Shown here: piece by piece, positions 10,610 to 20,158 of the stretch
Numbering within the stretch: position 1 is the first letter of the stretch
How the letters are laid out: every line of letters begins with the position of its first letter
Source: Heracleum sosnowskyi
Taxonomy: Eukaryota; Streptophyta; Magnoliopsida; Apiales; Apiaceae
DNA length: 64,000 nucleotides
Assembly (NCBI GenBank): GCA_030848705.1
Contig: CM061245.1
Coordinates: 63,824,006-63,888,005, forward strand
Direction of reading: 5' to 3'
The notes under the pieces: model-generated
Databases searched by the model: none
The model's input: the letters and a program-made list of their open reading frames with translations, nothing else
Told to the model about the DNA's origin: nothing
Made by a program: the position numbers and the translations under genes

Positions 10610-12042
10610 TGATAAGTCGGTTTTATATCTACTTGGAACACCTTAAAATCAGGTTAAATTGGTTGTTTTGGCCTCAAGTGTGTGATGTTATGATGAGTTT
10701 TAGTGTTTATGTGCAGATAAGCTAAATGGGATCAAGTGGTGGTCATCGTGCTTTAAAATGGTGGTTTTTGCTCCAGGAGTTGAGTGATGTTGGAGGCGAG
10801 CAATTGGCAAGGAAGTTAGCTAATAATCAGAAAAGCAGGAATCTTGGCAGAGAGCCAGGCGCGCCCGCGCCTTACACCGCGCGCCCGCGCGTCCATTGGC
10901 AGGAATTCAGGCGCGCCCGCGCTTGCTAGCGCGCGGCCGCGCGGCCGCGCGTCCCTGTCTGGTGGAAATTCTGTTATCTTGTTTTGTGGGCTTAGAGTGG
11001 TAGCGGGTCATGTTTTGGGCCTTTGTAATTTCTGGTGGGTGTTTTTTAAGGGGAGAACCCTAATTTCCAGAGGGGTCGAGGAATAATACGTAAAAGCATA
11101 GAGACTTAGATTGGAGAGGAGGATTACACTTTTCTTTGTATTTCTCTCAATTAAGCAATACTTGGATTCTTCTTTCTAGTTTTCTAAACATTGTTATTCT
11201 TGATACTAATTGATTTGCAATTATCAATTCAAGACCTAGTTTTTATATCATGTTTTCATTAGAACCTGCGATGATGAACGGTTCATTTATGAACTAATCG
11301 TTATCGTGGGATTCTAACAGAGTTCTTATGGAGTTTAGTGGTTAATTGTTTTATATACTCTGTGTGTGGTGGCGAATTGATTTCCTATCATGGTTGTGCT
11401 TATTCATTGTGGATGCGTAGCTAACATTCATGATTGTTTGTTAATCCTTATTGATTGCGAAAGTGGATTTAGGGATTTAGAACTTGCCATGCTAGCATAA
11501 GTTTATGTATGATTATCATGCATAATTTGTGGGTGATTTTAACCATTTCATACCTTATGTAATCTGAATAGATAACCTGCTCATTCAACCACTATGTTTT
11601 CAATCTCTATAGACATATAGGGACTAAGCATATCTGGTGTCCATTTAACTTCTATCTATCTGTGGATGTTTAAGTGGTATGGTATACGTATACTGAAAGG
11701 TAGCGTGTACTAAATTCGTGTTATCTGGTTAGTTGTCACAACTGTCACATACAGAGACTAAGAACAAGAGACTCTAGATGAAATATTTAATGATGTTAGG
11801 ATCCCATGCCTATTCATATCAGTAATTCACTAGTAATTCTTTCAGTTAATTATAGACTTGTTAAGTGCTAATTAGTAGTTAATCAAAACACCAATTTGAT
11901 ACTTGTCTTAGCAGTGAGTAATAACCAAACATTGGTGCATAAGTACAGACTATTACAACCTGAACCAGTCCTTGTGGGATCGAACTTGATTTATCTATAT
12001 ACTACTTGTGACCACGTGCGCTTGCGTGTTTTTGTGCGAACA
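10610..12042 (+). repeat. 5' LTR of the Athila derivative
   Basis: Runs from TGATAAGTCGG to TGTGCGAACA, 1433 bp. A GC-rich island (about 10857-10956) contains repeated GCGCGCCCGCGC and GCGGCCGC words, in sharp contrast to the AT-rich surroundings. It has one more 8-bp GGCCGCGC unit than the 3' LTR. Confidence 0.92.
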
Positions 12043-12048
12043 AGTTTT

Positions 12049-12066
12049 TGGCGCCGCTGCCGGGGA
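12049..12066 (+). other. Primer-binding site of the Athila derivative
   Basis: TGGCGCCGCTGCCGGGGA is the primer-binding sequence characteristic of Athila/Tat Gypsy elements (tRNA-Asp type), 6 bp inside the 5' LTR end. Confidence 0.9.
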
Positions 12067-12191
12067 CTCGGTGTAGTTTTAATATAGTTTATGTGCTTGT
12101 CATCAGTGACAGTTAAAGTTCACTGACTTAGATTGTTTTTCTCATCAATTTTACTTTGTTTGGTGTGTTCCAGATACTCTAGTGAGCGTGT

Positions 12192-15100
12192 TTGCGAACA
12201 CGTTCTCAATCTCGTAAAGATAAACTGGAAGAAGAAGGAGCTAACTTGAATCTAGTTATGGGAGAACCAGCAGCAGCAGGAGCAAAGGCTTTGATGGATT
12301 ATTCTCAGCCAAAGATCAATGATATTCAGTCAAGCATTGTTAGACCAGCTATCTCGGCTAACAACTTTGAGATCAAGGCTGGCACGATTCAGATGCTACA
12401 GAACTCTGTGCAGTTTGGGGGTTCTCCAATGGAAGACCCTAATATGCATATTAGGGATTTCATTGAGATTTGTGACACATTCAAGTTCAATGGAGTGTCA
12501 GAGGATGCTGTGAAGCTGAGACTTTTCCCTTTTTCCTTGAGGGATAAAGCTCAGGGCTGTTTGCATTCTCTACCAGCAGGGTCTATCACTACATGGGAGG
12601 AGCTTGCTCAAAAGTTTCTTACTAAGTTCTTCCCTATGGCCAAGACAGCTGCAATAAGGAATGCTCTCACTCAGTTTTCTCAGCATTCAGGGGAAACGTT
12701 ATGTGAAGCGTGGGAGCGTTACAAAGAGATGCTACGAAAGTGCCCTCACCATGGAATGCCTGATTGGATGGTGATAAATTGTTTCTACAATGGTTTGGGA
12801 GGTCAATCAAGACCAATGCTTGATGCAGCATCAGGTGGAGCTCTTTGGGCTAAAAGCTATGAGGAGGCTTATGAACTTATAGAGATGATGGCTGCTAATG
12901 AGTACCAGAATCCTACTCAGAGGTTATCACATGGCAAAGCAGCAGGAATTCTGGAAGTGGATGCGACTACAGCAATAGCAGCTCAGCTAAAAGCTCTTTA
13001 TATGAAGGTGGATTCTCTATCTAACATGGGAATGCAACAAGTGGCTAGTGTCTGTGAACTATGTGCAGGTGCTCATGACACTAATCAGTGTGCTATATCT
13101 AGTGAATTAGCACAGTTCGTGAGTAATTTTCAGAGGCCACAACAGCCAGTTCCTAATGCTTATCATCCAAATAACAGAAACCACCCGAATTTCAGCTGGA
13201 GTAACAATCAAGGTGGTCAACAACAGTATCAAGGTCAACAATTTGGAGCTAAGCCATTCAACCCTGCTGGTTATCAGCAGCAATATGCTCCAAGACAACC
13301 TTATCAGCCACCACCAGGATTTCATCAACAACCTCAAGGTCACCATGGTCAGTCTTCTAATGAAAAGTCAGAATTGGAAGAGTTGAGGTTGATGTGCAAG
13401 AGCCAGGCGGCTTCTCTCAAGACTTTGGAAACTCAGATTGGACAGATAGCCAGTGCGTTGCTGAACAGACCACAGGGAACTCTCCCTAGTGATACGGAAA
13501 CTAATCCAGGCAAACGGGAGAGTAAGGAACATGTCAAGGCAATTACATTGAGATCAGGGAAGGTCACCACTGACCAAAACACTGAAATTCAGGAAAACGA
13601 AGAAGCTGAAGGAAAAATCCAGGAAGAGGAGCGCGCCCGCGCATCCCAGAGCGCGCCCGTGCCTGATTTCCAGGGAGAGGAGCGCGCCCGCGCATCCCAG
13701 AGCGCGCCCGCGCATGAAATTCTGCCAGAAAAGTTGAAAATTCCTAAAAAGAAGAATTTGGTGGAGAAATTGGTGAGCAAACACCCCAATACATCTCATG
13801 ATTCCACTTCTAAGCAAGAAACAGAGGGTAAGGTAATCTACCCCCCTCCTCCGTTCCCTAGAAGACTTCAAAAACAGAAGCTAGACACACAATTTGCTAA
13901 GTTCTTGGAGGTTTTCAAGAAGCTGCATATAAACATACCTTTTGCGGAGGCTCTTGAACAGATGCCGAGCTACGCAAAGTTCATGAAGGGTATTCTCTCA
14001 AGAAAATTGAAGTTAGAAGAGTTGGAAACCGTTGCTTTAACGGAGGAGTGCAGTGCTATTCTGCAGCAGAAGTTGCCCCCGAAACTTAAGGATCCAGGGA
14101 GTTTCACAATTCCTTGCACTATTGGCAATCTATCGTTCGACAAGTGTCTGTGTGATTTGGGAGCGAGTATTAATCTGATGCCATTGTCCGTCTTCTTGCA
14201 ACTAGGGCTACCGGAGCCTAAACCTACTACCATGTCTTTACAGCTGGCAGATAGGTCTATCACATATCCTAGGGGTATTGTGGAGGATGTCCTAGTAAGG
14301 GTTGACAAGCTTATCTTCCCCGCTGATTTCGTTATTCTGGACTTTGAAGAAGACAAGAAGATTCCTATCATCTTAGGAAGGCCGTTTCTCGCTACAGGTC
14401 GCACTTTGATAGATGTGCAAAAAGGGGAACTCACGATGAGGGTGCATGACCAGAACGTCACCTTCAATGTTTTCAATGCAATGAAGTTTCCTACAGAAGA
14501 TGAAGAATGTTTCTCTATAGATCTTGTGGAATCTGCAATAAGCAAGGAGTTTGTTAAATTGATCAAGTCAGACACCTTGGAAAAAGCACTTATGGGGGAA
14601 TCTGATGTTGAGGGTAAAGAAAAAGAGGAACAAGCACAGTATTTGAATGCAACTCCGTGGAAGAGGAGGTTAGACATGCCTTTTGACTCTCTTGGCATAA
14701 CAGAGTTGGAGAAACCACAAGAACGTCTCAAGCCTTCTATTGAGAAAGCTCCCACTCTTGAGCTTAAACAACTACCAAAACATTTGAGGTATGTTTTTTT
14801 AGGTGATTCATCTACTTTACCTGTTATTATCTCATCTAACTTGTCAGGTAGTGAAGAAGACAAACTCCGCAGAATCTTGAGAGAGTTTAAATCAGCAATT
14901 GGGTGGACTATAGCGGATATTAAGGGTATCAGCCCTTCGTACTGTATGCATAAAATTCCACTAGAGCCAGGAAGCAAGCCAACTGTGGACCCTCAGAGAC
15001 GCCTTAATCCTATCATGAAGGAGGTAGTGAAGAAAGAAATTCTCAAGTGGCTAGATGCTGGGATCATCTATCCTATTTTAGACAGTTCATGGGTGAGTCC

Positions 15101-16187
15101 AGTGCAATGTGTGCCTAAGAAAGGAGGCATGACAGTGGTGGCTAAGGAGAGAGGGTTTATACCCACTCATCGTGATGGTAATTTGGTGGCGATGATTACC
15201 ACCAAAGGTTGGGAAGGTATTTGTGAAGCGCCGGAGCCGGTTCCCTTGGGTATTGTGCGGGAGTTTTATGCTAATGCCAAGGCGGAGAAGAACGGTTATT
15301 CTGTTGTTCAAGGTTTTACAGTGGATTACACGCCGGCGGCTATTTCTCGGGTTCTTAGGTTACCGAGGATGACACAGGGTGAAGAAGATTGGGCCTTGAA
15401 GACCCGGGCAGATGTGGATCTGGAGAACATAGTAGGTGTTCTTTGTGTGCCGGGCACGACATGGAAGTACAAGCCGGGTACTACTGAGCCAGTCACTTTT
15501 CCGGCATCTGCTATGAACAGGTATGCTAAGGCCTGGAATTTATTTGTGTGTGCTAACATCATGCCCTCATCGCATGCGCATGAGGTTACTGTGGAAAGGG
15601 CTATTGTGCTGTGGGGGATTCTCAATGGGAAGTATGTTGACCTTGGGGTTCTCCTAAATAGGAGTATCGTGAGATTCTTGAGGGGTGGTACCACGGCGGC
15701 GATTCCTCATGCTGCTGTGGTTACTAAGCTATGCACTGCAGTGGGTGTCCGTTGGTCGGAAGAGGAGCAGTTGCAGTTACCTAGTGCTCCTATTGATCAT
15801 GCGGCGATTCAGCGCTTGGAGGATTGGGATGGTGGTTCCACGGATCCGTGTGGTTTAGGGTTTGGTAACGTAGATAATGATGGCATGGATGCTCGTACTC
15901 GTGAGGCCGCCAGGGCGGGGCTTCAGGGTGCTTCTGGGATACAGCAGGAGGCAGTTAGAGCCGGTTTTGGAGGGGCTCAGTACAGGAGGTTGACTAGGCG
16001 GATTGATGCCATGCATGACATTAACCGCCGTTTTGCTACGGATTTGACTCAGGCATTGGGCACTGCTTTCCGTGCCACTGGAGTTGATGTGGTTTGGCCA
16101 GATTTTGGAGTTGGTTCTGTTTATCCACCACCGGATACACCACCGGAGACACCACCTGTTGATGGTGGTGATGATTCTGATTCTTAG
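12192..16187 (+). CDS. Gag-protease-RT stub fused in frame to an Athila third-ORF protein
   Basis: A single open frame of 1331 codons. Residues about 60-230 are the Retrotrans_gag region. Residues 300-390 are Gln/Pro-rich. Residues 480-520 hold an A-R-A-S-Q-S-A-P tandem repeat encoded by GC-rich DNA. The aspartic protease motif (D-L-G-A-S) is near residue 654. Residues 905-982 are the start of RT, up to V-P-K-K-G-G-M, after which the RT catalytic core, RNase H and integrase are absent. The frame passes directly into a domain like the 'putative plant transposon protein' family often found with Athila elements (R-G-F-I-P...G-W-E.. E-F-Y-A-N-A), about residues 983-1331. The expected initiator of an M-R-T-R-S-Q start reads TTG at 12192; the first ATG is at 12258. 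Gag and protease look intact. The fusion's function is unknown. Confidence 0.85.
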   Translation: MRTRSQSRKDKLEEEGANLNLVMGEPAAAGAKALMDYSQPKINDIQSSIVRPAISANNFEIKAGTIQMLQNSVQFGGSPMEDPNMHIRDFIEICDTFKFNGVSEDAVKLRLFPFSLRDKAQGCLHSLPAGSITTWEELAQKFLTKFFPMAKTAAIRNALTQFSQHSGETLCEAWERYKEMLRKCPHHGMPDWMVINCFYNGLGGQSRPMLDAASGGALWAKSYEEAYELIEMMAANEYQNPTQRLSHGKAAGILEVDATTAIAAQLKALYMKVDSLSNMGMQQVASVCELCAGAHDTNQCAISSELAQFVSNFQRPQQPVPNAYHPNNRNHPNFSWSNNQGGQQQYQGQQFGAKPFNPAGYQQQYAPRQPYQPPPGFHQQPQGHHGQSSNEKSELEELRLMCKSQAASLKTLETQIGQIASALLNRPQGTLPSDTETNPGKRESKEHVKAITLRSGKVTTDQNTEIQENEEAEGKIQEEERARASQSAPVPDFQGEERARASQSAPAHEILPEKLKIPKKKNLVEKLVSKHPNTSHDSTSKQETEGKVIYPPPPFPRRLQKQKLDTQFAKFLEVFKKLHINIPFAEALEQMPSYAKFMKGILSRKLKLEELETVALTEECSAILQQKLPPKLKDPGSFTIPCTIGNLSFDKCLCDLGASINLMPLSVFLQLGLPEPKPTTMSLQLADRSITYPRGIVEDVLVRVDKLIFPADFVILDFEEDKKIPIILGRPFLATGRTLIDVQKGELTMRVHDQNVTFNVFNAMKFPTEDEECFSIDLVESAISKEFVKLIKSDTLEKALMGESDVEGKEKEEQAQYLNATPWKRRLDMPFDSLGITELEKPQERLKPSIEKAPTLELKQLPKHLRYVFLGDSSTLPVIISSNLSGSEEDKLRRILREFKSAIGWTIADIKGISPSYCMHKIPLEPGSKPTVDPQRRLNPIMKEVVKKEILKWLDAGIIYPILDSSWVSPVQCVPKKGGMTVVAKERGFIPTHRDGNLVAMITTKGWEGICEAPEPVPLGIVREFYANAKAEKNGYSVVQGFTVDYTPAAISRVLRLPRMTQGEEDWALKTRADVDLENIVGVLCVPGTTWKYKPGTTEPVTFPASAMNRYAKAWNLFVCANIMPSSHAHEVTVERAIVLWGILNGKYVDLGVLLNRSIVRFLRGGTTAAIPHAAVVTKLCTAVGVRWSEEEQLQLPSAPIDHAAIQRLEDWDGGSTDPCGLGFGNVDNDGMDARTREAARAGLQGASGIQQEAVRAGFGGAQYRRLTRRIDAMHDINRRFATDLTQALGTAFRATGVDVVWPDFGVGSVYPPPDTPPETPPVDGGDDSDS
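13627..13717 (+). repeat. GC-rich tandem repeat in the Athila gag
   Basis: Two copies of a roughly 57-bp unit built from GCGCGCCCGCGC words (starting near 13628 and 13679). They encode E-E-R-A-R-A-S-Q-S-A-P twice. The same 12-bp word occurs in both LTRs of this element. Confidence 0.85.
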
Positions 16188-17422
16188 GTATTATCTGCAC
16201 TTTCCTTGTTATTACCTTCAATGAGGACATTGAATATTGTAAGTTTGGGGGTGGTAGTCAAGGAATAGTAGTGTTAGTGTGTCTCATGTAGGATTCATAT
16301 AGGTTTCACATTGCATATTTATTTAATTCATTCATATCCTTGCATATATATGTCATATAGAGCATTCTGTTGCATAGTTTATCTAGCATGTGAGTTCATG
16401 TAGTTGCTTATGCATAGCATATTTCATGATCCCTTAAGATTTGACTGTTCTATGGTGAGTCGATGTTGATTGGAGTGTAGTTTTGATGAATAGAGGGCTG
16501 ATTAAGCTCCTAAGGGTTGGTTTGCATGCATATGAACAATTCTTTTTCATAAGTCTCATTGGTTGCTTTTGAATCTGATCAGACCATGCTTGTTTGGGTG
16601 TTAGAATTTAACTACTTGTTTATGTCTAGAATTTTTGCTAGGTTCTTGAAAATGTAGGTGCACTTAAGTATAAGTTTGGGGGAAACCAGGGATTTCATGC
16701 TAGTTGTCAATAAAGACTAGGCGTCAAATGGCTAGTAGCCGGCTCATTGGTAAAAAATGAGTAGTCTAGGGTGGATGAGAAAAAGGCAAAATGCACTCAT
16801 TCCGAAAAAAAGAAAAAAGAAAAAAAAAGAGTTGTGTTAAGTGTGTTATGCATAATTGATCAGGGTGAGTTCTTTAGTACTCGAGCAAGTAAGTTCTTTG
16901 GGGACTTTGTGCCTAGTGACCTAAGATTTTTCCGGTCTGGGATCCACTGACCTAAAGCTCGTTAAATGGGTATTATTGCAAAATCCTTTCGAGGTCTAAT
17001 CCATTGCACGGTCAAATAAGCATATGTGTTGTGTATAGTGGTTTTTGTGTAATAAAGCATGAATTTCTGTCTAACTCAAGTGGACTATGGAGGTGTATCC
17101 TAAGGGTTCTTGTGTCTAGCGTTTCTGTTTATAAACTTGTGGTTGTTTTAGCTAAGAATAGGTATGGTCTTGATTTGGTTTGGGAGTATATTGGTGAGCA
17201 TTGCACACACACACGTTCTTGTGTTTGTATGGTTGATCAAAGGGAGTTTGGTTGAACTCTGTTTGGAAGATTGCATTCTGTGAGATGTTGGCTCATTCAT
17301 GGATTATGGTTAGGTTGAGGGGATCGCTTGCATTATCATATTAGTTGCATTCATGCATTGCATTAGTTTTATATTGAGTCTGTTTATGCTTGAGGACAAG
17401 CATCAGTTTAAGTTTGGGGGTG
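16188..17422 (+). other. 3' untranslated region of the Athila derivative, with three polypurine-like tracts
   Basis: About 1.2 kb of non-coding sequence. The word AAGTTTGGGGG occurs at about 16241, 16672 and 17411. The last one abuts the 3' LTR and is the real polypurine tract; the first two are candidate internal plus-strand priming sites. A purine run (about 16806-16830) lies between them. No gene seen. Confidence 0.75.
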
Positions 17423-18847
17423 TGATAAGTTGGTTTTATATCTACTTGGAACACCTTAAAATCAGCTTAAATTGGTTGTTTTGGCCTTAAGTGTGTGATG
17501 TTATGATGAGTTTTAGTGTTTATGTGCAGATAAGCTAAATGGGATCAAGTGGTGGTCATCGTGCTTTAAAATGGTGGTTTTTGCTCCAGGAGTTGAGTGA
17601 TGTTGGAGGCGAGCAATTGGCAAGGAAGTTAGCTAATAATCAGAAAAGCAGGAATCTTGGCAGAGAGCCAGGCGCGCCCGCGCCTTACACCGCGCGCCCG
17701 CGCGTCCATTGGCAGGAATTCAGGCGCGCCCGCGCTTGCTAGCGCGCGGCCGCGCGTCCCCGTCTGGTGGAAATTCTGTTATCTTGTTTTGTGGGCTTAG
17801 AGTGGTAGCGGGTCATGTTTTGGGCCTTTGTAATTTCTGGTGGGTGTTTTTTAAGGGGAGAACCCTAATTTCCAGAGGGGTCGAGGAATAATACGTAAAA
17901 GCATAGAGACTTAGATTGGAGAGGAGGATTACACTTTTCTTTGTATTTCTCTCAATTAAGCAATACTTGGATTCTTCTTTCTAGTTTTCTAAACATTGTT
18001 ATTCTTGATACTAATTGATTTGCAATTATCAATTCAAGACCTAGTTTTTATATCATGTTTTCATTAGAACCTGCGATGATGAACGGTTCATTTATGAACT
18101 AATCGTTATCGTGGGATTCTAACAGAGTTCTTATGGAGTTTAGTGGTTAATTGTTTTATATACTCTGTGTGTGGTGGCGAATTGATTTCCTATCATGGTT
18201 GTGCTTATTCATTGTGGATGCGTAGCTAACATTCATGATTGTTTGTTAATCCTTATTGATTGCGAAAGTGGATTTAGGGATTTAGAACTTGCCATGCTAG
18301 CATAAGTTTATGTATGATTATCATGCATAATTTGTGGGTGATTTTAACCATTTCATACCTTATGTAATCTGAATAGATAACCTGCTCATTCAACCACTAT
18401 GTTTTCAATCTCTATAGACATATAGGGACTAAGCATATCTGGTGTCCATTTAACTTCTATCTATCTGTGGATGTTTAAGTGGTATGGTATACGTATACTG
18501 AAAGGTAGCGTGTACTAAATTCGTGTTATCTGGTTAGTTGTCACAACTGTCACATACAGAGACTAAGAACAAGAGACTCTAGATGAAATATTTAATGATG
18601 TTAGGATCCCATGCCTATTCATATCAGTAATTCACTAGTAATTCTTTCAGTTAATTATAGACTTGTTAAGTGCTAATTAGTAGTTAATCAAAACACCAAT
18701 TTGATACTTGTCTAAGCAGTGAGTAATAACCAAACATTGGTGCATAAGTACAGACTATTACAACCTGAACCAGTCCTTGTGGGATCGAACTTGATTTATC
18801 TATATACTACTTATGACCACGTGCGCTTGCGTGTTTTTGTGCGAACA
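17423..18847 (+). repeat. 3' LTR of the Athila derivative
   Basis: TGATAAGTTGG to TGTGCGAACA, 1425 bp, nearly identical to the 5' LTR, with one fewer GGCCGCGC unit in the GC island (about 17669-17760). CCACT follows directly. Confidence 0.92.
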
Positions 18848-19857
18848 CCACTCACCACACCAGAATCACTCCCCTTGGGTTGTGTTGTGGATTTTACAAC
18901 ATGTGCCTTTTGAGAAGCACCTGAGGTTGGCTTGGTAGATTTAGACTTTGTAGATTTAGGTCTAGTTGCAGGGGCAGGAGCCTGTTGGGTCACAGCTACA
19001 GACTCCATTGCAACAATAGTAGTAACAGAAGCAGAAATTGAAGTAACATTTAAATTTGCAAGTTGAGAAAATGTTACCTCAATAACTGGTAGATACACCA
19101 TTGGGACATCACCATTGTGATTGAGCCTCAGGATGTCTGTTAGCACCCTCTTCTCTTGGACAAAACAATCAAACCTGAAATTTGGGTTAGAGATAACTAA
19201 TGGTGTTGGACTAAAATGGTTGGCCAACATCATTAGAAATCTAGCATAATAAATATTCTTTTTCCTAGATTTCTTATCTCCTAACTTAGCACCTAGTTCA
19301 TACATCAATTGAGTGCTAAAATTATAATACTTATCAGTGAGAAGCATGGTAAGCAGAATTAGAATGGAGTTAGTTAAAGCATCAAAATTACTAATTTTAC
19401 CAGAAAACACTTTAATGAAAGCATCTGCTAAATAACTCCACTCCCTTACCAAGCCTCTCCTAATAATTTTACCTAAATTCTCAGTTGGTAAAGAGTAATT
19501 TATTGAATTAAGCATGTTAACAATTTCAGCATTTGTTGGTAAAGCTAAGCAATTATTCTCAGGAATGTGAAGACATGCTTGCAATACATCTGAATTGACA
19601 ATATACTATTTACCTTGAATGGTGAATTGCAAAGTGCAGTTAGTCCCACTGTACTCGCAGGAGGTCCAAATCTCCTCTATGATTTCATTGTAAAGCGGAG
19701 TGGAGTGAAACATCGCATAACTGAGCTTGCAGTTCACCAAGAAATCCATCATCTTGTGAAAGATTTTGTTCGGGCTTTCCTTGACAGCAAACAGGATGGA
19801 GTTGTTCTTCTCATAAATGAACCCTCCAGCTGACATGAGTTTAACTATGGGTGCCAT
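18848..19857 (-). pseudogene. Sirevirus A 3' ORF, N-terminal segment
   Basis: The minus-strand ATG at 19857 is the natural start of the 3' ORF. The frame is open to 18848 apart from one in-frame TAG at 19606-19608. The first 250 residues are mostly globular, with hydrophobic stretches (for example I-L-I-L-L-T-M-L-L, about residue 150) too short and polar-flanked to call a membrane span with confidence. A Ser/Thr/Lys/Pro-rich linker (T-K-S-K-S-T-K-P) follows and continues beyond the Athila insertion. It lies downstream of pol, as 3' ORFs do in Sireviruses. Function unknown. Confidence 0.65.
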
Positions 19858-20158
19858 CGTTGAGTAAAGAAAAGCTTGAACTTTGTTTTTCTTTGAGAGA
19901 GAAGAAGTAAGAAAGCCTTTGGAAATCTTTGAGAGTAAGGTAGAAAAGAATTAAATAAAATAAAATTTCTTAAATACTCCCCCAAAAATTTCTCAAAAAT
20001 TAAGTCCAATAATAATTATAAATTACTGGATTGGCTTTAAAAATCTAACTGTTACAATTAAGATATTACCATGATTTATACTTACAGGGGTGTATGCATA
20101 GATCGTGGTAAAAAGACGTGCAAATTTCAACAGTTCAGATTAACAGTGCTATATCAAC
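19858..20158 (-). other. Sirevirus A spacer upstream of the 3' ORF, left of solo LTR H
   Basis: Non-coding spacer between pol and the 3' ORF. It would be joined to 25275-25529 before solo LTR H inserted. Just before the ATG (minus strand) there is an A/G-rich stretch, and a subgenomic promoter or splice acceptor could lie here, but I cannot identify one. Confidence 0.5.

Larger units (their letters stand above)
10610..18847 (+). mobile_element. Athila-type Gypsy derivative, complete, RT core to integrase deleted
   Basis: LTRs at 10610-12042 and 17423-18847 flank an internal region with a primer site, one long ORF and a polypurine tract. Perfect CCACT duplications lie at 10605-10609 and 18848-18852. 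By eye the two LTRs differ by about six substitutions and one 8-bp repeat unit in about 1.43 kb, so the insertion is recent. There is no complete RT, RNase H or integrase, so mobility must have been supplied by a relative. It interrupts the Sirevirus A 3' ORF. Confidence 0.92.

Noticed and set aside
10726..11086. Arg/Ala-rich frames in the Athila 5' LTR (and at 17539-17891)
   Set aside because: Caused by the GC-rich word array in the LTR; present in both LTRs with frame changes.
13970..14977. 335-codon antisense frame on the minus strand under Athila gag-pro
   Set aside because: Antisense shadow of a well-supported coding region; no recognisable motif.
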